The notes: generated by a model from the sequence alone, not told the origin. A stretch of 64,000 nt of DNA from Chamaecrista fasciculata (GCA_003254925.1 QANZ01023827.1:321326-385325), one strand, 5' to 3'; shown: positions 24,887 through 36,164, counted from the first letter of the stretch. Made by a program: numbers and translations.

Positions 24887-25291
24887 GGTACAAGTATTAT
24901 TTTCGTCCCTAAACTTTACACTAACTGTCAATTTCGTCCCCAATTTTTTTTTTCTGTCAAGTTCATCTCCAATGTTTCACATTTTAGTCAATTTTATCTT
25001 TTGAATAACTTCTTTCAATAAATTAATGACAAACTGCATCCTATTTTTCTATTTGAGTTTATTTTTCTATCAATTTTACATTATATATCATTAGTCACGT
25101 AGATTTTGCTAATAATATTTGATTAAAGTAAGAGCAAAGGATAAAATTGGCCAAAATATGAAACATTAGGAACAAAATTAATAAAAAAAAGATTGGGGAC
25201 GAAATTGACAATTGAGGTAAAATTTTAGGACGAAATTAAGTTTGGGGACGAAATTAATAAAAACATTAGGAACAAAATTAATACTTTTGCC
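24887..25291. mobile_element. Long-TIR element with a perfect 9-bp target duplication (MULE-like)
   Basis: The inverted ends are 'TATTTTCGTCCCTAAAC' on the left and the complement of 'GGCAAAAGTATTAATTTTGT' on the right. The 9-mer AAATTTTAA occurs directly on both sides (24878-24886 and 25292-25300). The 9-bp duplication, long degenerate TIRs and lack of coding capacity fit a non-autonomous Mutator-like element. It shares its interior with the element at 9470-9837. Confidence 0.65.
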
Positions 25292-26198
25292 AAATTTTAA
25301 TAATAAATTTAGTTGATAAGGATTATCCTAATTTATCTCTCCCCATCTAATTATTTTTCACCTAATCTGTTCTTAACTTTTTTTTATAAATTGCTGTAAT
25401 TTTTTTTACTTCTAATTTCTTTTCAGTATAAAAATAATCATTTTTTTATCTACACATTAGTTAAATACTCAATTAAATTTTTTTAGGTTATACTATTTTT
25501 ATTAATTCATTAAACATACAATATTTTTTTAAAAAAATTCTTAATGATTTAAACAATTTGATTAATTCATTAAACATTCAGTATTTTTATTAATGCTTCT
25601 AAACAGGCCGAAAACAAGGATGGAAGTAGGTTGTAGAAGTTCATTACACATTATGCAATTAATAAAAACAATTTTGAAATTTCATTAATTATTATCCTCA
25701 TTAAAACTATTTTCCTTTTAAGTTGTTTAAAAAACAGACATGGTGGATTATTGATCAAGGATGAGGATGGATAGGCTTCACAGTCACACACCTTGGTAGG
25801 AAACTTGAACTTGAGAGTTGAGAATCACTCTTGCTACTGGTAGATTGATTTGGTTAATCTCTCGGTTATACTTATATGATCAATATGTTTCTTTAAAATT
25901 TATTTATTATATGTATTTATATTCTTTTTATCATTAAATATTATTTTATCCAATAAAATATACAAAATATGTATGTATTTTTTTTAAATAAATTTTAAAT
26001 CAAAAAGTACAGAAAATATGAATTTTATCTAAATTAATTAGATATTTTTTTTCAATAAATCAAGTAAATATTTTAATTAATATAAATATTATTAAATTCA
26101 CGTATAATTAATTCTTTATAGATATATGAAATAAATAAAAAAATTTAATTTATATTTTTAAAAAAATTAAAAAACAATAGGTATGGTTTGACTTGATT

Positions 26199-27009
26199 GG
26201 GCCCAATGGTTTAGCCCAATCATAATTGACCCATCTTGAGTTCATATGAAACCGGCTCGTGTGCCATTCAATAGTTATCTTTATGTGGTTTAACTCTAAA
26301 GCATCTTTGAGGGGTTGTTGGTAGGACGTCCATGGCGTCTCCGGCGGCACCTTCAGCGGCGGCTCCAGCAGCGACACCGATGGCGTTACGGCGGCGGCAC
26401 CGACAACGGTATTAGCGACCCCTTCTTTTTTTTGTTGTTTTTTCTATTTTTGTGGGAGGTTGGAATGGTAAGGAGGAGGCTTTGTAAAGGCTTTTCTTTC
26501 CGTGTCCCATTTTTGGGTGTCATGGCTGAAACCTTTCCCTCTTTCCTTTGTTTTCTACTCTCTTTTGTCTCCCTTCCACTAGGGAAGGTTTTCTTTTTCT
26601 TTCTTTAGGTGTCTTTTCGTCCTTCTTGTTGTTTCTGCAATTTTCTTCCTGATCTACAATTTTGTGGAAGATTCTTAAAGATCCTCTAAAAAATGATAAG
26701 AGAGTTTGAGCAAAATGGTTGTCTTTTGCTGAGTTGTTTGATTAGGCTGAGAATTTTCTTGGGTAGATTTTTTCTTCAACCCTTGTGTGTTGCTTGGATG
26801 AAATTTTCTGTCTTGTTATAGTATTCACTTCTCCCTCCTCGTGTGTTGCCAAGTTAGGCTTTGTAAGTTGGATCAAGCCCATGTGGAGCGTAGGCTTGAC
26901 TGTATTTAGATATATTTGGCCTACTTGTTCTTCCGGTTATTGTGGCCCGTGTGGCCTATCAAAAAAAAACTCTAATGATAAACTTGATTAAAAAAAAAAC
27001 TCAAAAGAT
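26199..27009 (+). mobile_element. Retroposon-like insertion with a 27-bp flanking duplication
   Basis: A perfect 27-bp direct repeat (AAACAATAGGTATGGTTTGA and 7 more bases) lies at 26172-26198 and 27010-27036. The insert ends in A-rich tracts (GTGGCCTATCAAAAAAAAAC, then a second A run), as in retroposition. Its 5' part has a GC-rich GGCGGC-type segment (26335-26420) unlike its surroundings. Translations are interrupted and I recognise no protein. A degenerate LINE or a retroposed transcript are both possible. Confidence 0.5.
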
Positions 27010-27199
27010 AAACAATAGGTATGGTTTGACTTGATTTGACTATGGCATTTGAGATGTATAATTGAACTTTATTTTGATATTTAATTAATTGCGGATTTCA
27101 AACAGAAAATTAAACATAGGAAACGCAACATTGGTACATGGACTATATACATAAAAAAGAAACATATTCTGAAATGACTTTGAACGAGAAAAAAAAGGG

Positions 27200-27609
27200 T
27201 AAGTGATGTCGTCATTGATGTGCAGCAAAATATACATTTAAAATTTTAAATTGATACCGAACTTCTCGTTACTTAATTTGGCCATCATCGATATTTCAAC
27301 TCATCAAGAATCTATTTCAGTTTATTGGAGTAAGATCAGTACCTTGATCAATCGAAGATTAAAAATTTGTGACTTATCATTAGCACCATACTTCTTCTCC
27401 AACTCCAACCACAGATCACGCGAAGAAGAAGAAGAGTACAAATAAGTTTAAGCCAAATCTTTGGTCATTATGTTAAGAATTCACGAAATAACCATCGAAT
27501 CAACGAAACTTCAATTCAGACAAGAACAAAGGAATGCAAGAAAAGAAGAAATGAAGAAGAAGGAAAACAGTAATTAAGTGATCGATGGCTCTGATACCAT
27601 CTACAAATT
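27200..27609 (-). pseudogene. Copia gag remnant downstream of an LTR
   Basis: On the minus strand the primer-binding site TGGTATCAGAGCC (complementary to initiator tRNA-Met) lies just after the LTR, at about 27599-27587. The region then reads, with several stops, as the N-terminal Gag of Ty1-copia elements: a DLWLELEKKYGANDKSQIFNLR stretch at about 27410-27345. No protease, integrase or reverse transcriptase follows, so the element is heavily truncated. Confidence 0.65.
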
Positions 27610-27896
27610 TGATGTAAGAAGAAACTGTGAAAAGAATTTTGATTAACTGAAATTACAATGAGTTAAATATATATACACTTTAACTCCAGCTACTTACAAC
27701 TAAACAAAGCTGACTAACTAAAACTGGAAAACTAATTACAACAGAAACAGTTTCAACAACAATAAGCCACGTGGCTACTAACTACTATATTCTTCAGCAT
27801 ATGAACTATATGAAGTAGCAATTCAGAGATACACTGGTACATTGTCTCTTTATCTCAATTTCTCCATCATCACTTTGATGTATCATTCCTATAACA
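27610..27896 (-). mobile_element. Ty1-copia LTR (single LTR of a truncated element)
   Basis: The 287-bp segment reads TGTTATAGG...TTACATCA on the minus strand (TG...CA ends). It is followed after a short spacer by the TGGTATCAGAGCC primer-binding site. No second LTR is found in the window beyond the gag remnant. Confidence 0.7.
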
Positions 27897-27989
27897 TAAT
27901 GAGAAAGGCATTCAATAATTAATTATCTTTATGTGGTTTAACTATTACTCAGGTAAGTAAGAAAGTAAAAAGACTTCGGCCTGAGGTTT

Positions 27990-28977
27990 GGGAAAACCAT
28001 ACACTTAATTTTCACAATCTCATATTTTATTTTTAGCTTTGAAAAAGAAAAGAAAATTATTAACAAAGATTATACTTGTATATAATTTGATAACTTAAAA
28101 TGAAGATGTGGGAACTTATTAAAACACTGAAGAGAACAACAACCAAGCAAGTTTGGATTATGATATAGGAATATAGGGTCATCACGAGTTTCTATGACTC
28201 AAGTATTGAACAGAGAATAGCACAGAACACTCATAGTGAAAATGGGAATCAAGAATATAGTGTTTCATGATAATAATAATATTTCACAAAATGATATACT
28301 AATACTAAATTATATATATATATATATATATATCTGACTCTTGTATCATAGGCTAATCCTACACTTGAGATGAAGCAGGGAGACACAATTGTTGTATGTG
28401 AGAAAATATAAACACAAAATTGGTGTGAAACATAAATATAGTTGTTGTTACTTCTCCTCTGATGCTTAAAGTCCAGCAAAATAAGAATGAAAAAAAAAAA
28501 ATAAAGGCGCTTTGTTAATGAAAAACTTGAATAAATGAAGAAAGGCATACATGGTAAGTTCTAGAATTTCCAAAGGAGTAGTAAAATAAGAATAAAAGTA
28601 TTTTCTTTACCTGAAGTGTACCCTAATATATATATTTACTCTACTGATGACAACAAAGAGGCTTCATCACTTGAATTTTCAGCCATCATCTTCAACACTT
28701 TATCTCGATCATGCTGTCCATTAAGAGAACAATGAAATTATCATAATACAATTATATACAATTTTCTCCAACAATTATCATAAGCTTTTGAGAAGACCTT
28801 ATATTTATTTTATTATTAAATAATTATTTAGAAGTTCCTTGAAAACAAACCTTAGGTTTACTAACTATTATGGTGTCTTATGAGCTGATTAAGATTGTCA
28901 TTCTCTGAGAAGTATTCTGTCTCATTCACAGATGTCACACAGTTTGATGGTGTGACTACAATTCCAAGACAAAAGGT
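27990..28977 (-). pseudogene. Inverted remnant of the 3' end of an NLR gene (last LRR exon tail plus 3' region)
   Basis: Read on the minus strand, this closely matches 54270-55180 of the intact plus-strand NLR gene. Shared stretches include GGAATTGTAGTCACACCATC, AATCAGCTCATA, GACAGCATGATCGAGATAAA, TCTTCATTTATTCAAGTTTT and ATTAAGTGTATGG, in the same order and with the same splice sites. The exon remnant encodes ...VTSVNETEYFSEN..., then NQLIRHHNS and a stop; the intact gene stops four codons earlier. A second exon, about 28725-28642, stays open (HDRDKVLKMMAENSSDEASL...) whereas the intact gene has a 2-base shift there. The remnant is cut off at about 28977, where LINE sequence begins. Confidence 0.8.
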
Positions 28978-29800
28978 ACCCCAAGAGTAGGAATAGGGGT
29001 TTGAGTGTCATAATTTAGAGAAATAGAGTTTATTTCTAGCGCAATATGAGTTGGGATGATGTGGGATAGGGCTGTAGGTTGTGTATGAAATAAATGAAGA
29101 TCAGAATTAACAGTTAGATTAGTATCAAGCAGAGGGAAGGGACCAAAAAGTCTAGAGTTAAGAGGACCATTAGGTAACCAGTTTCCAAAGTAGAAAGGTA
29201 TTTAAACCATTTCCAATAACAGATTTGAGACCAAAATCAAGTAAGTTTGAGCTTTTTTTCATGCTTCTACGAATAAAAGATCTAGAATGAGAACGTTTAG
29301 ACAGGTTGTCCCCATATTTAGCAATCAAGACCTTAGAGAAAAGGGTAGTACTGATAATTTTTGTTTGCCAATTTAACTTAGCCATATAATAACCATTAAC
29401 TAAGGAGGCTTTTCTAATACATAGACCCCCATAAATTTAGGTTTTGTAATTATATTCCAATGTAGTAGATGACATTTTTTATTATGTATGGTATGGTTCC
29501 AGAAAAAACAACGTGCAAGTCTATCAATTTGATTATGTACTTTACTAGGGAGATAGAAGACATTCATATAAAGAAAGACAACCAAGTTTCTATGCTTGTA
29601 GCCTGTTGTTAATTTTATCATGAATAAAATTAAAATTAGTACTTTTATAAAGGGTTTTAGGGGAAATCCAAGATAAGAGCCTAAGTTATTTAAAAAGTTT
29701 AAGTTAATAATTCGGGAGAGGGTAGCTCTGATGTTATTAGGGACAGTGGGAGAGAACCAAATTTTTTATTTCTCTCTATTTATTTGATGATATTGATAAT
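28978..29800 (-). mobile_element. LINE (L1-type) reverse transcriptase C-terminal fragment
   Basis: On the minus strand, in broken frames, the order of L1 motifs is visible. NLNFLNNLGSYLGFPL is at about 29700-29650, KVHNQIDRLARCFFWNHT at about 29540-29490, and LHWNIITKPKFMGVYVL at about 29465-29415. MAKLNWQ...KVLIAKYGDN follows at about 29385-29310, then GPLNSRLFGPFPLLD. These match the region between the reverse transcriptase and the zinc knuckle of plant LINEs. No A tail or target duplication is seen, so it is truncated on both sides and abuts the NLR remnant. Confidence 0.75.
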
Positions 29801-30120
29801 GACCAAAAAAAAATATTAATGATATTGATATAATGGCCAAAAAAAGATATTGATACTCTATGTGTAGTTTGTTTTTTTTCGTAAACGATACTCTATGTGT
29901 AGTTTGTGAATGGTAATGGTTTCATATTTTGACATGTTGCTTGATAAAGTAGAATCGAATCCCCTGTCATTAATTTGTTGAGAATGGAATTTTTTTACTT
30001 TGGGACACATAGCACTAGAAGAAGCCATTAGATTGTGTGTAAGGCTGAGATTAATTTGACAGCACAAACAACACCAATTATGTAACGCAGTTCCAATAAG
30101 ATTTCATTCTTAAACAAAAC

Positions 30121-30318
30121 AAATTAAAATTAGAATTGGCGCAATTCGCCGAATTATAAACTTTTGCACAATTCGCTTTTGATCTCGATAAAGCTACTCA
30201 AAATCAATTGGCACGAGGTTAATGACGGCTCGAGTTGCTCAAACAATCCCAATCAGCCTTTCTCACTGTGGAAGAACAAATCATAACTATTTATACGGAA
30301 ACGAATGGTTATCTCTGC
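30121..30318 (+). pseudogene. atpA fragment: Nuclear plastid DNA (NUPT): C-terminal fragment of chloroplast atpA
   Basis: The plus-strand translation reads KLKLELAQFAEL*TFAQFAF, then DLDKATQNQLARG, two stops and [18 protein letters not shown], then [11 protein letters not shown]. This is the C-terminal region of the plastid-encoded ATP synthase CF1 alpha subunit. Several substitutions and three stops show that it is non-functional. Similarity ends after the Gly-Tyr-Leu codons; what follows to about 30440 is open but unrecognised. The insert lies in AT-rich repeat debris with no nearby plastid DNA. Identity rests on recognising the conserved protein. Confidence 0.82.
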
Positions 30319-30493
30319 ATCATTTCAAAAAAAGTTGATAAACTAGATAGAGAAGATCCATTGGCCCAATGTATGAATAAATTTATGACCATCGTCACTC
30401 CTCTGCAACCAAACATGATCAAAATAATTCACAGAATGAATTAAAAAAGTTAAAAGTAGAGTTAACAAATGGCATCTTTGCTATTATTCTTTT

Positions 30494-30858
30494 TGTTTTA
30501 TTAATCAAAATGTGACATCAATTGTCCCATAATGGAGGCCTAGGTGTGAGTTCAAGTCATAATCGAATCATAATCCATAACACTTGGGTATCGGCTCTAA
30601 TGTGGGTTAAAGAAATAGAGTTATGTCTTTGCTTAAGCTATAACTTTTAGCCCAGTAGTTTGGATTTGATCATAACAATTGGTATTAGAATCAAGGTCAT
30701 GAGTTCGATTCCTAACAGGACAATTGCTGCTAAGGGAGAAATTGTTAGCCAAAGTGTGATATCAATTGTCCCATAATAAAAGTTCAGGGCCAAATCATAA
30801 TCGAACTTTGACGCACAGTTATACCTTTTGGCCTAATAATAAACACTTTATCGTAACA
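30494..30858 (+). mobile_element. TRIM-like miniature LTR retrotransposon
   Basis: Two related direct segments act as LTRs: about 30494-30677 (ends CATAACA) and 30743-30858 (starts TGTTAGCC, ends CGTAACA). Both contain CATCAATTGTCCCATAAT or a close variant and a CATAATCGAA phrase. Between them are a degenerate tRNA-Met primer-binding site (ATTGGTATTAGAATC at 30678) and a polypurine tract (GCTAAGGGAGAAA at 30729-30741) just before the second LTR. The internal part of about 65 bp has no coding capacity. I see no clear 5-bp duplication. Confidence 0.55.
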
Positions 30859-31984
30859 TAATTGCAGCATCCTGGATCATCACCAAAGCAACAAAATAAA
30901 AGATTGAACACAAAGCCACGACTTCCAAACAAAATAAAAGATTGTTTGATTCATTCATTATTTAGTTATAGATAAGTCAAAGACAGACATATTGTTTTGT
31001 AGACATTTTTATTCTCGTGTTTTCTACACAAATTTTTCTGTTATTTATGTGCTTTATTCGAAATTTTCATAATCTTTTAGAGAGCTAACTATAGAAATAA
31101 TTTTGGTAGTTAAGTTTCATATACATGTTTTGAATTTGTAAAATTATTTTGCACACATTCATACACACGCTTTATTGGGTCTGGGAGTGAATGAAGAAGA
31201 TGCGTATATACACTTCGTTTAGTTTTCTTATTTAACTTGGATGCAATTTAATTTTTATTATTTTTAGGATTTTAATTTTATACAAGAATAAAACAGAACA
31301 GAACACATATATAGGAGCTACTTATTAGACTTCTGGAAGAGAGTGATAGAGAGAATAAGTAGTTACAATAATTAATGTATTTGGTTCTCCGAGTTTATAT
31401 GCAAATTTATCTGGCTTTGCTTGCTCTGCTATATTATTGTATAGAAGGAGAATTCTTTATGTTTGAAAATGAGCTCCAATTGAACAATTGTGGCTAAGTC
31501 TATCATCCTGGATCTTCAACAAGTTTTGAGTTCACTTCAGTATTTAAACTTGTTATTTATATGATGCTTTCATTTTGCTTGAGTCAGCAATTTTAAAATT
31601 CTTAACTTAATTTGTATACACACTCTTGAGGCTATTGTAGCAATCACACCTTCTAAACACTTTGGTTTATATTGAGAATTATGGAGGTTTTGTAACAAAT
31701 TATTGTTGCTTTTTCTGAAATTTCAATCTCAGTATCTAACTCCATTTTGTATGTTTTAATATTCATTTCTTTCAGTCCTTACTCATGTAGGTAAAACATA
31801 GGTCTCGTTAATGAAGTACATTAATAAGTCAATATAATTAATAAATCATTATTATATATCAATTAAAACATTTTAAATATTCGAATATAGACACCTGATC
31901 AAGCAAGCTAAGTAGGCATGGAATATCTGGAGTTGCAAGTCATCACTGGCTTTATATAATCAAAGGAAGCCTATTTTAGTTTTG

Positions 31985-32195
31985 AATCGACACTAAAACA
32001 AATGGCTAGTTTTTCTGCAGTTTAGCTGCGGTTTGAAACCGTCACTACATTATCAGTTGTCTTTAAAATAATTTAGGGGCGGTTTGTAACTGCCGTAAAT
32101 AAAAAGAAAAAGGAAAAAAATTGATTTACTGGCAGTTTTTAACCTCTGCTATGCCTTAGAGCAGCAGTTCTAAAAAGTCGCTGCTCAATCCTTGT
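31985..32195. repeat. GCGGTTT/AACCGC-rich repeat (possible CACTA subterminal region)
   Basis: Repeated short motifs in both orientations (TGCGGTTTGAAACCGTC, GGGCGGTTTGTAACTGCC, GCAGTTTTTAACCTCTGC, AGCAGCAGTTCTAAAAAGTCGCTGC) resemble the subterminal repeats of plant CACTA elements. The canonical CACTAC end is not evident, so the class is tentative. Confidence 0.35.
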
Positions 32196-32382
32196 GTTGG
32201 AGATTCAACACATTAGTTATTTCAGTAAAGACAAAAGTATTTCTGATATCTCCAAACTATGGAATAAGTGTCAATTGTACCCCAAGTATTTTTGTGGTCA
32301 ATTATACTTTAAATCTTCCATATTTGAATTAACTATATCCTACTTTCTACCTCAGTTAATGAAATTAACGGAGATGTGGGAG

Positions 32383-32800
32383 AGAAGTTAGAGAAAGAAA
32401 GGAAAAAGAAGGGGATTCTAAATTTTTTTGAGAGAGAGAGAGTATAAAATTAGTGAAATAGAAGAAGAAGAAGAAAATGAAAGGGGATAGAGAGAGAAGT
32501 AAGAGAAAGAAAGAAATAAGAAGAAGGTTTTAATTTTATTTTTTTAAAGAAACAAAATTAGTAAAAAAGAAGAGAATCAAGAAGATGGAAGGGAGGTTCT
32601 GAATTTTTTTTTTCTAAATTTTTTGTAGAGACACAAAATTAGTAAAGATGAAGAAGGAGGAGGAAGACGAGTGACTACTGACTAGTAAGAGGGAGAAGTC
32701 AAAAATAAATAAAAGATGGATAAATGATGTTTTGAATCTTTTTTAAGAGGGAGAGAGAGAACACAAAATTAGTGAAGAAGAAAAAATAAAAGAATCAACC
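32383..32800. repeat. Degenerate purine-rich minisatellite
   Basis: About four imperfect units of roughly 100 bp each carry ACAAAATTAGT(A/G)AA followed by GAAGAAG-type runs and a T-rich tract. Unit cores are near 32440, 32553, 32630 and 32760. The flanks (32229-32370 and 32865-32990) are weakly inverted, each ending in AAAAGTA/TACTTTT, so the array may lie inside a larger TIR element. Confidence 0.5.
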
Positions 32801-33830
32801 TGTTACATAAGTATTTGTCCGACACCTCATCATATATTAGGCAAGTTAGTAGACATCTCAGAATTTTTCTTTAGTGTCGTTAACTAAGTCAAAAAGTATA
32901 ATACAATTTACTCAAATGTAAAAAATTGATAGTGCAATTAATACTTCATATATAGTTTGATTCTAAAAGTAGTACTTTTGCCTTTCGCTATAAATCATAA
33001 AGATTCCAACTAGCAATCGGGGTGAAGAACTTGCAAGAAGTGCACGACAAGATTTGAGTCCCATTAGTCACTTTAATGCCAAAATCAGTAGAGTTTAGTG
33101 AAAAAGTAAGAGTTCAACTCAGTTATCCGAAATAATATGAGAGTATGCTTTAAAAACCTCAAGTCAAGTGGACCCTTAAATAGTTAAATAGTACTATTGA
33201 GTACATTCAGGAGGGGTAAATATAATTAACTAACTAACTAAGGATCCCTCGTCACATAATCAGAATTTAATATAATGACTCATAATTTTGATAGTCATTG
33301 AGAGCATATACATTTACGAAGTCTCATATACAACAGATTGATGAGAGCATCCACATTAAATCTTTTCTCATAAATGTTAAGAGATTCTTAAAATATATCA
33401 CGCGGCTGATCGACCAATTAAATAATAATTGCATTTCTCTTCCAAGCATTTGATAAAAAGAAATCTTAAAATAAAAAAATATATATCCAATTATTTTATT
33501 AATTATATATATATATAAAAGTCAAAAGATAAGCTACATAATTAAAAAATACTTACACATGCAACACAATGCCTGCTATATGTATATATATATATATATA
33601 TGGGGTTTTGATACTCAAATTGGTCCTCAGTAAAGTCCATCTCGATCATAGAACTAATGAACTTATGACAGTCCAGCCAATAAATACATTATCAGCATTA
33701 TTATTTAAGTGTTCCTCTAAAACGTTTACAGCTGCACACCTAAATGCTAATATAGTATTGAGTAAACTAATAGTTCAGCACTGAAATATTCCCTTTTTTT
33801 TTCTATCAATTCAATCCTTTTAAAAAAATT

Positions 33831-33990
33831 GGCTAAAGTACACTTTTGGTCCCATAATTTTGGCAAAGGTCTCAATTTGGTCCTATAACTTTTTTGTTGC
33901 AATTTTGGTCCCATAACTTCTGAAAATGTCTCACCGTTGGTCCCAAGTTGATTTCCATCCATTTTCCAGTCGTTAAAGATGATCTGATAT
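33831..33990. mobile_element. Solo arm of the GGTCCC-type MULE-like element
   Basis: It starts GGCTAAAGTACACTTTTGGT and runs through ACCGTTGGTCCCAAGTTGAT and AAAGATGATCTGATATACTG. This matches one arm of the complete element that begins 58 bp downstream. There is no opposite arm, so it is a truncated copy. Confidence 0.6.
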
Positions 33991-34047
33991 ACTGAAAATT
34001 TATAAATCATATTATAATTAATAAGTTTTAAACTATCTTTCTTCTTA

Positions 34048-34474
34048 GGCTAAAGTGTACTTTTGGTCCCATAACTTTGGCAAAGATTTCAATTTGGTCC
34101 CATAACTTTTTTTGTTGCAATTTTGGTCCCATAACTTTGGCAAAGATCTCAATTTGGTCCCATAACTTTTTTTGTTGTAATTTTGGTCTCATAACTCTAA
34201 AAACGTCTTACCGTTGGTCCCAAGCTGATTACCATCCGTCCCGTAACTTCACCCATATTTACCACATCATCATCCAACTCAGTATGTCAGATCATCTTTA
34301 GCGGCTGATAATGGATGGAAATCAATATTGGGACCAACGGTGAAACGTTTTCAAAAGTTATGGGACCAATATTGCAACAAAAAAAGTTATGGACCAAATT
34401 GAGACCTTTGCCAAAGTTATGGGACCAAATTGAAACCTTTGACAAAGTTATGTGACCAAAAGTGCACTTTAACC
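34048..34474. mobile_element. Long-TIR MULE-like element with a 9-bp target duplication
   Basis: The ends are GGCTAAAGTGTACTTTTGGT and the complement of GGTTAAAGTGCACTTTTGGT. Internal reiterations of 'TTTGGTCCCATAACTTTGGC' occur in both arms. The 9-mers TTCTTCTTA (34039-34047) and TTCTTTTTA (34475-34483) flank it with one mismatch. It is 427 bp with no coding capacity. Its TIR text matches that of the Pack-MULE at 60618-61446. Confidence 0.65.
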
Positions 34475-35857
34475 TTCTTTTTATTGATAAAAGAAAAAAA
34501 AATCTTTATAGTCTACGGAAGCAACAAGGAACCCCAACTAATATGGATAAGTACTTGGATTTTGATTTTTATGATGAAGCACTTGGAGTAGAAGCAAGTC
34601 CTTGACAAAAGCAACATACGACATGTCGTATATTTCCCTTATAATGATTGGATATTATTGTATAATATATACAATTAAGGGAAGAAAAGTCTAATATTAG
34701 CTACCTAAAATTAGGACAATGTACCTCTACATAGAATCAATTTACATCTAAGTCAAATATTAAAGTGGATATTATTCTTTTTCTTCCTTTCAAGGAAATG
34801 GATATGCTGCGTTTCTACTGGAATGGAAGATTATTATTAGTTTACATCCCTTGGAAGGAAAAACAAAATCTCTAAAGATAGAATTTTAATTTTTATTTTA
34901 ATCCAAGCAACACTATAAGAGATGGTGTCATCACACATTTTAAAGAAAGTATTTACTATATGTATAATGTTTGAGATTAAATTACTTGATTTGTATTCCA
35001 TAATAAATTGAAAGATTTTTTTTTGGCCAAAAAATTGAAAGATTATTATCTATTTATTGTGTGTTAAAAATTTTAAGATAATAATAACATATTTATTTAT
35101 TTATTCATTTTTTTCATTCTTATCTTTTTAATATATCTAGCTAGAAACATTGATAAAAAAAACTGTAATTAAATTACCAAAAAATCATGGATGGATGACA
35201 ATAATGCTTAATATTATATGTAATGTAAATAATGACAATGAACTCAATTTCCACATTAGACAACTTTTTAGCTTGAAGCTTTAATTTGCTATATTAAGAA
35301 TTCAACAAAAATTATTGTTCTCATTCTAATTTGCTATCATCTTATGTTAATATTTCCTTAAGAATAAAATTATTATAGAAAAAAAAAAGTGAGAGACTTA
35401 CATATCTTACCTTACCTCATTTAATAAGACGGCTAAAAAATTGACTTTCATAGTTTCATTGTCCATTTTTATTTTTTCTTACCAATTTGCCACCAACAAA
35501 ATTATATATTATATATATATATGTTTAAAATTCTTGAGATAAGTGAAGTAAGTAACACATCCAATTTACAAGATATTATTAAATTTAAATATCTAATAAT
35601 GCTCTCTTTTACCGTTGTATTCATCTAAAATTTATACATCTGTTTTTTTTCACCTCCTTGAAGTTAAAACACACTTTGTTAAAATCAAATAATTTTCAAC
35701 TAAAATTTCATAAAAAAAAGTTTTTTTGTATAGAATAAAAAAATTTAAGATACTACAATGTTTTTTAAAATTCAAAAAATTGTCCACACAAATTGAATAA
35801 CATGAAATAAACTTTATCCATTTCATATCCTTTTATATATATATATATATATATATA

Positions 35858-36164
35858 CTAGGGGCTTTTCGTGTCCTAACAAGCACGTAAATATGTATGT
35901 AACGTTTAATTTGACATTTGTAGTTATTCACTAACTAAATAGTATATTTTTATTATTCAAGGACTAAATCGTTAGAGGTGTGAAAATTAAAAGACTAAAT
36001 AGTAAGTTTTCACTTTCTGAAATGGCATCTATTTTTTTTTCTCTCCCATTATCTATATAGTCCAATTATCAAGTTTCACATGTTTATTTTTTATTTTTTT
36101 TAATTTTTAATTTAATTATTTTTGACTAACCAAAAGCACCCTCACATATATAATATAGTATAGA
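35858..36164 (-). mobile_element. Non-autonomous Helitron-like element, copy 1
   Basis: On the minus strand it starts TCTATACTATATTATATATG after an A. It ends in a short hairpin (CGTG...CACG) followed by AAAGCCCCTAG and then T, the 5'-TC and 3' hairpin-CTAG layout of Helitrons. It is about 307 bp long and AT-flanked. It aligns along its whole length with the copy at 44755-45060 (e.g. TTTGACATTTGTAGTTATTC, CAAGGACTAAATCGTTAGA). Confidence 0.65.

Noticed and set aside
28312-28332. AT run as a possible replication or matrix-attachment element
   Set aside because: Simple (AT)n microsatellite; similar runs occur at many places in the window, with nothing further to support a function.
30325-30444. 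Open stretch after the atpA fragment as a continuation of atpA
   Set aside because: The residues after the Gly-Tyr-Leu codons do not follow the plastid alpha-subunit sequence; I could not identify them.
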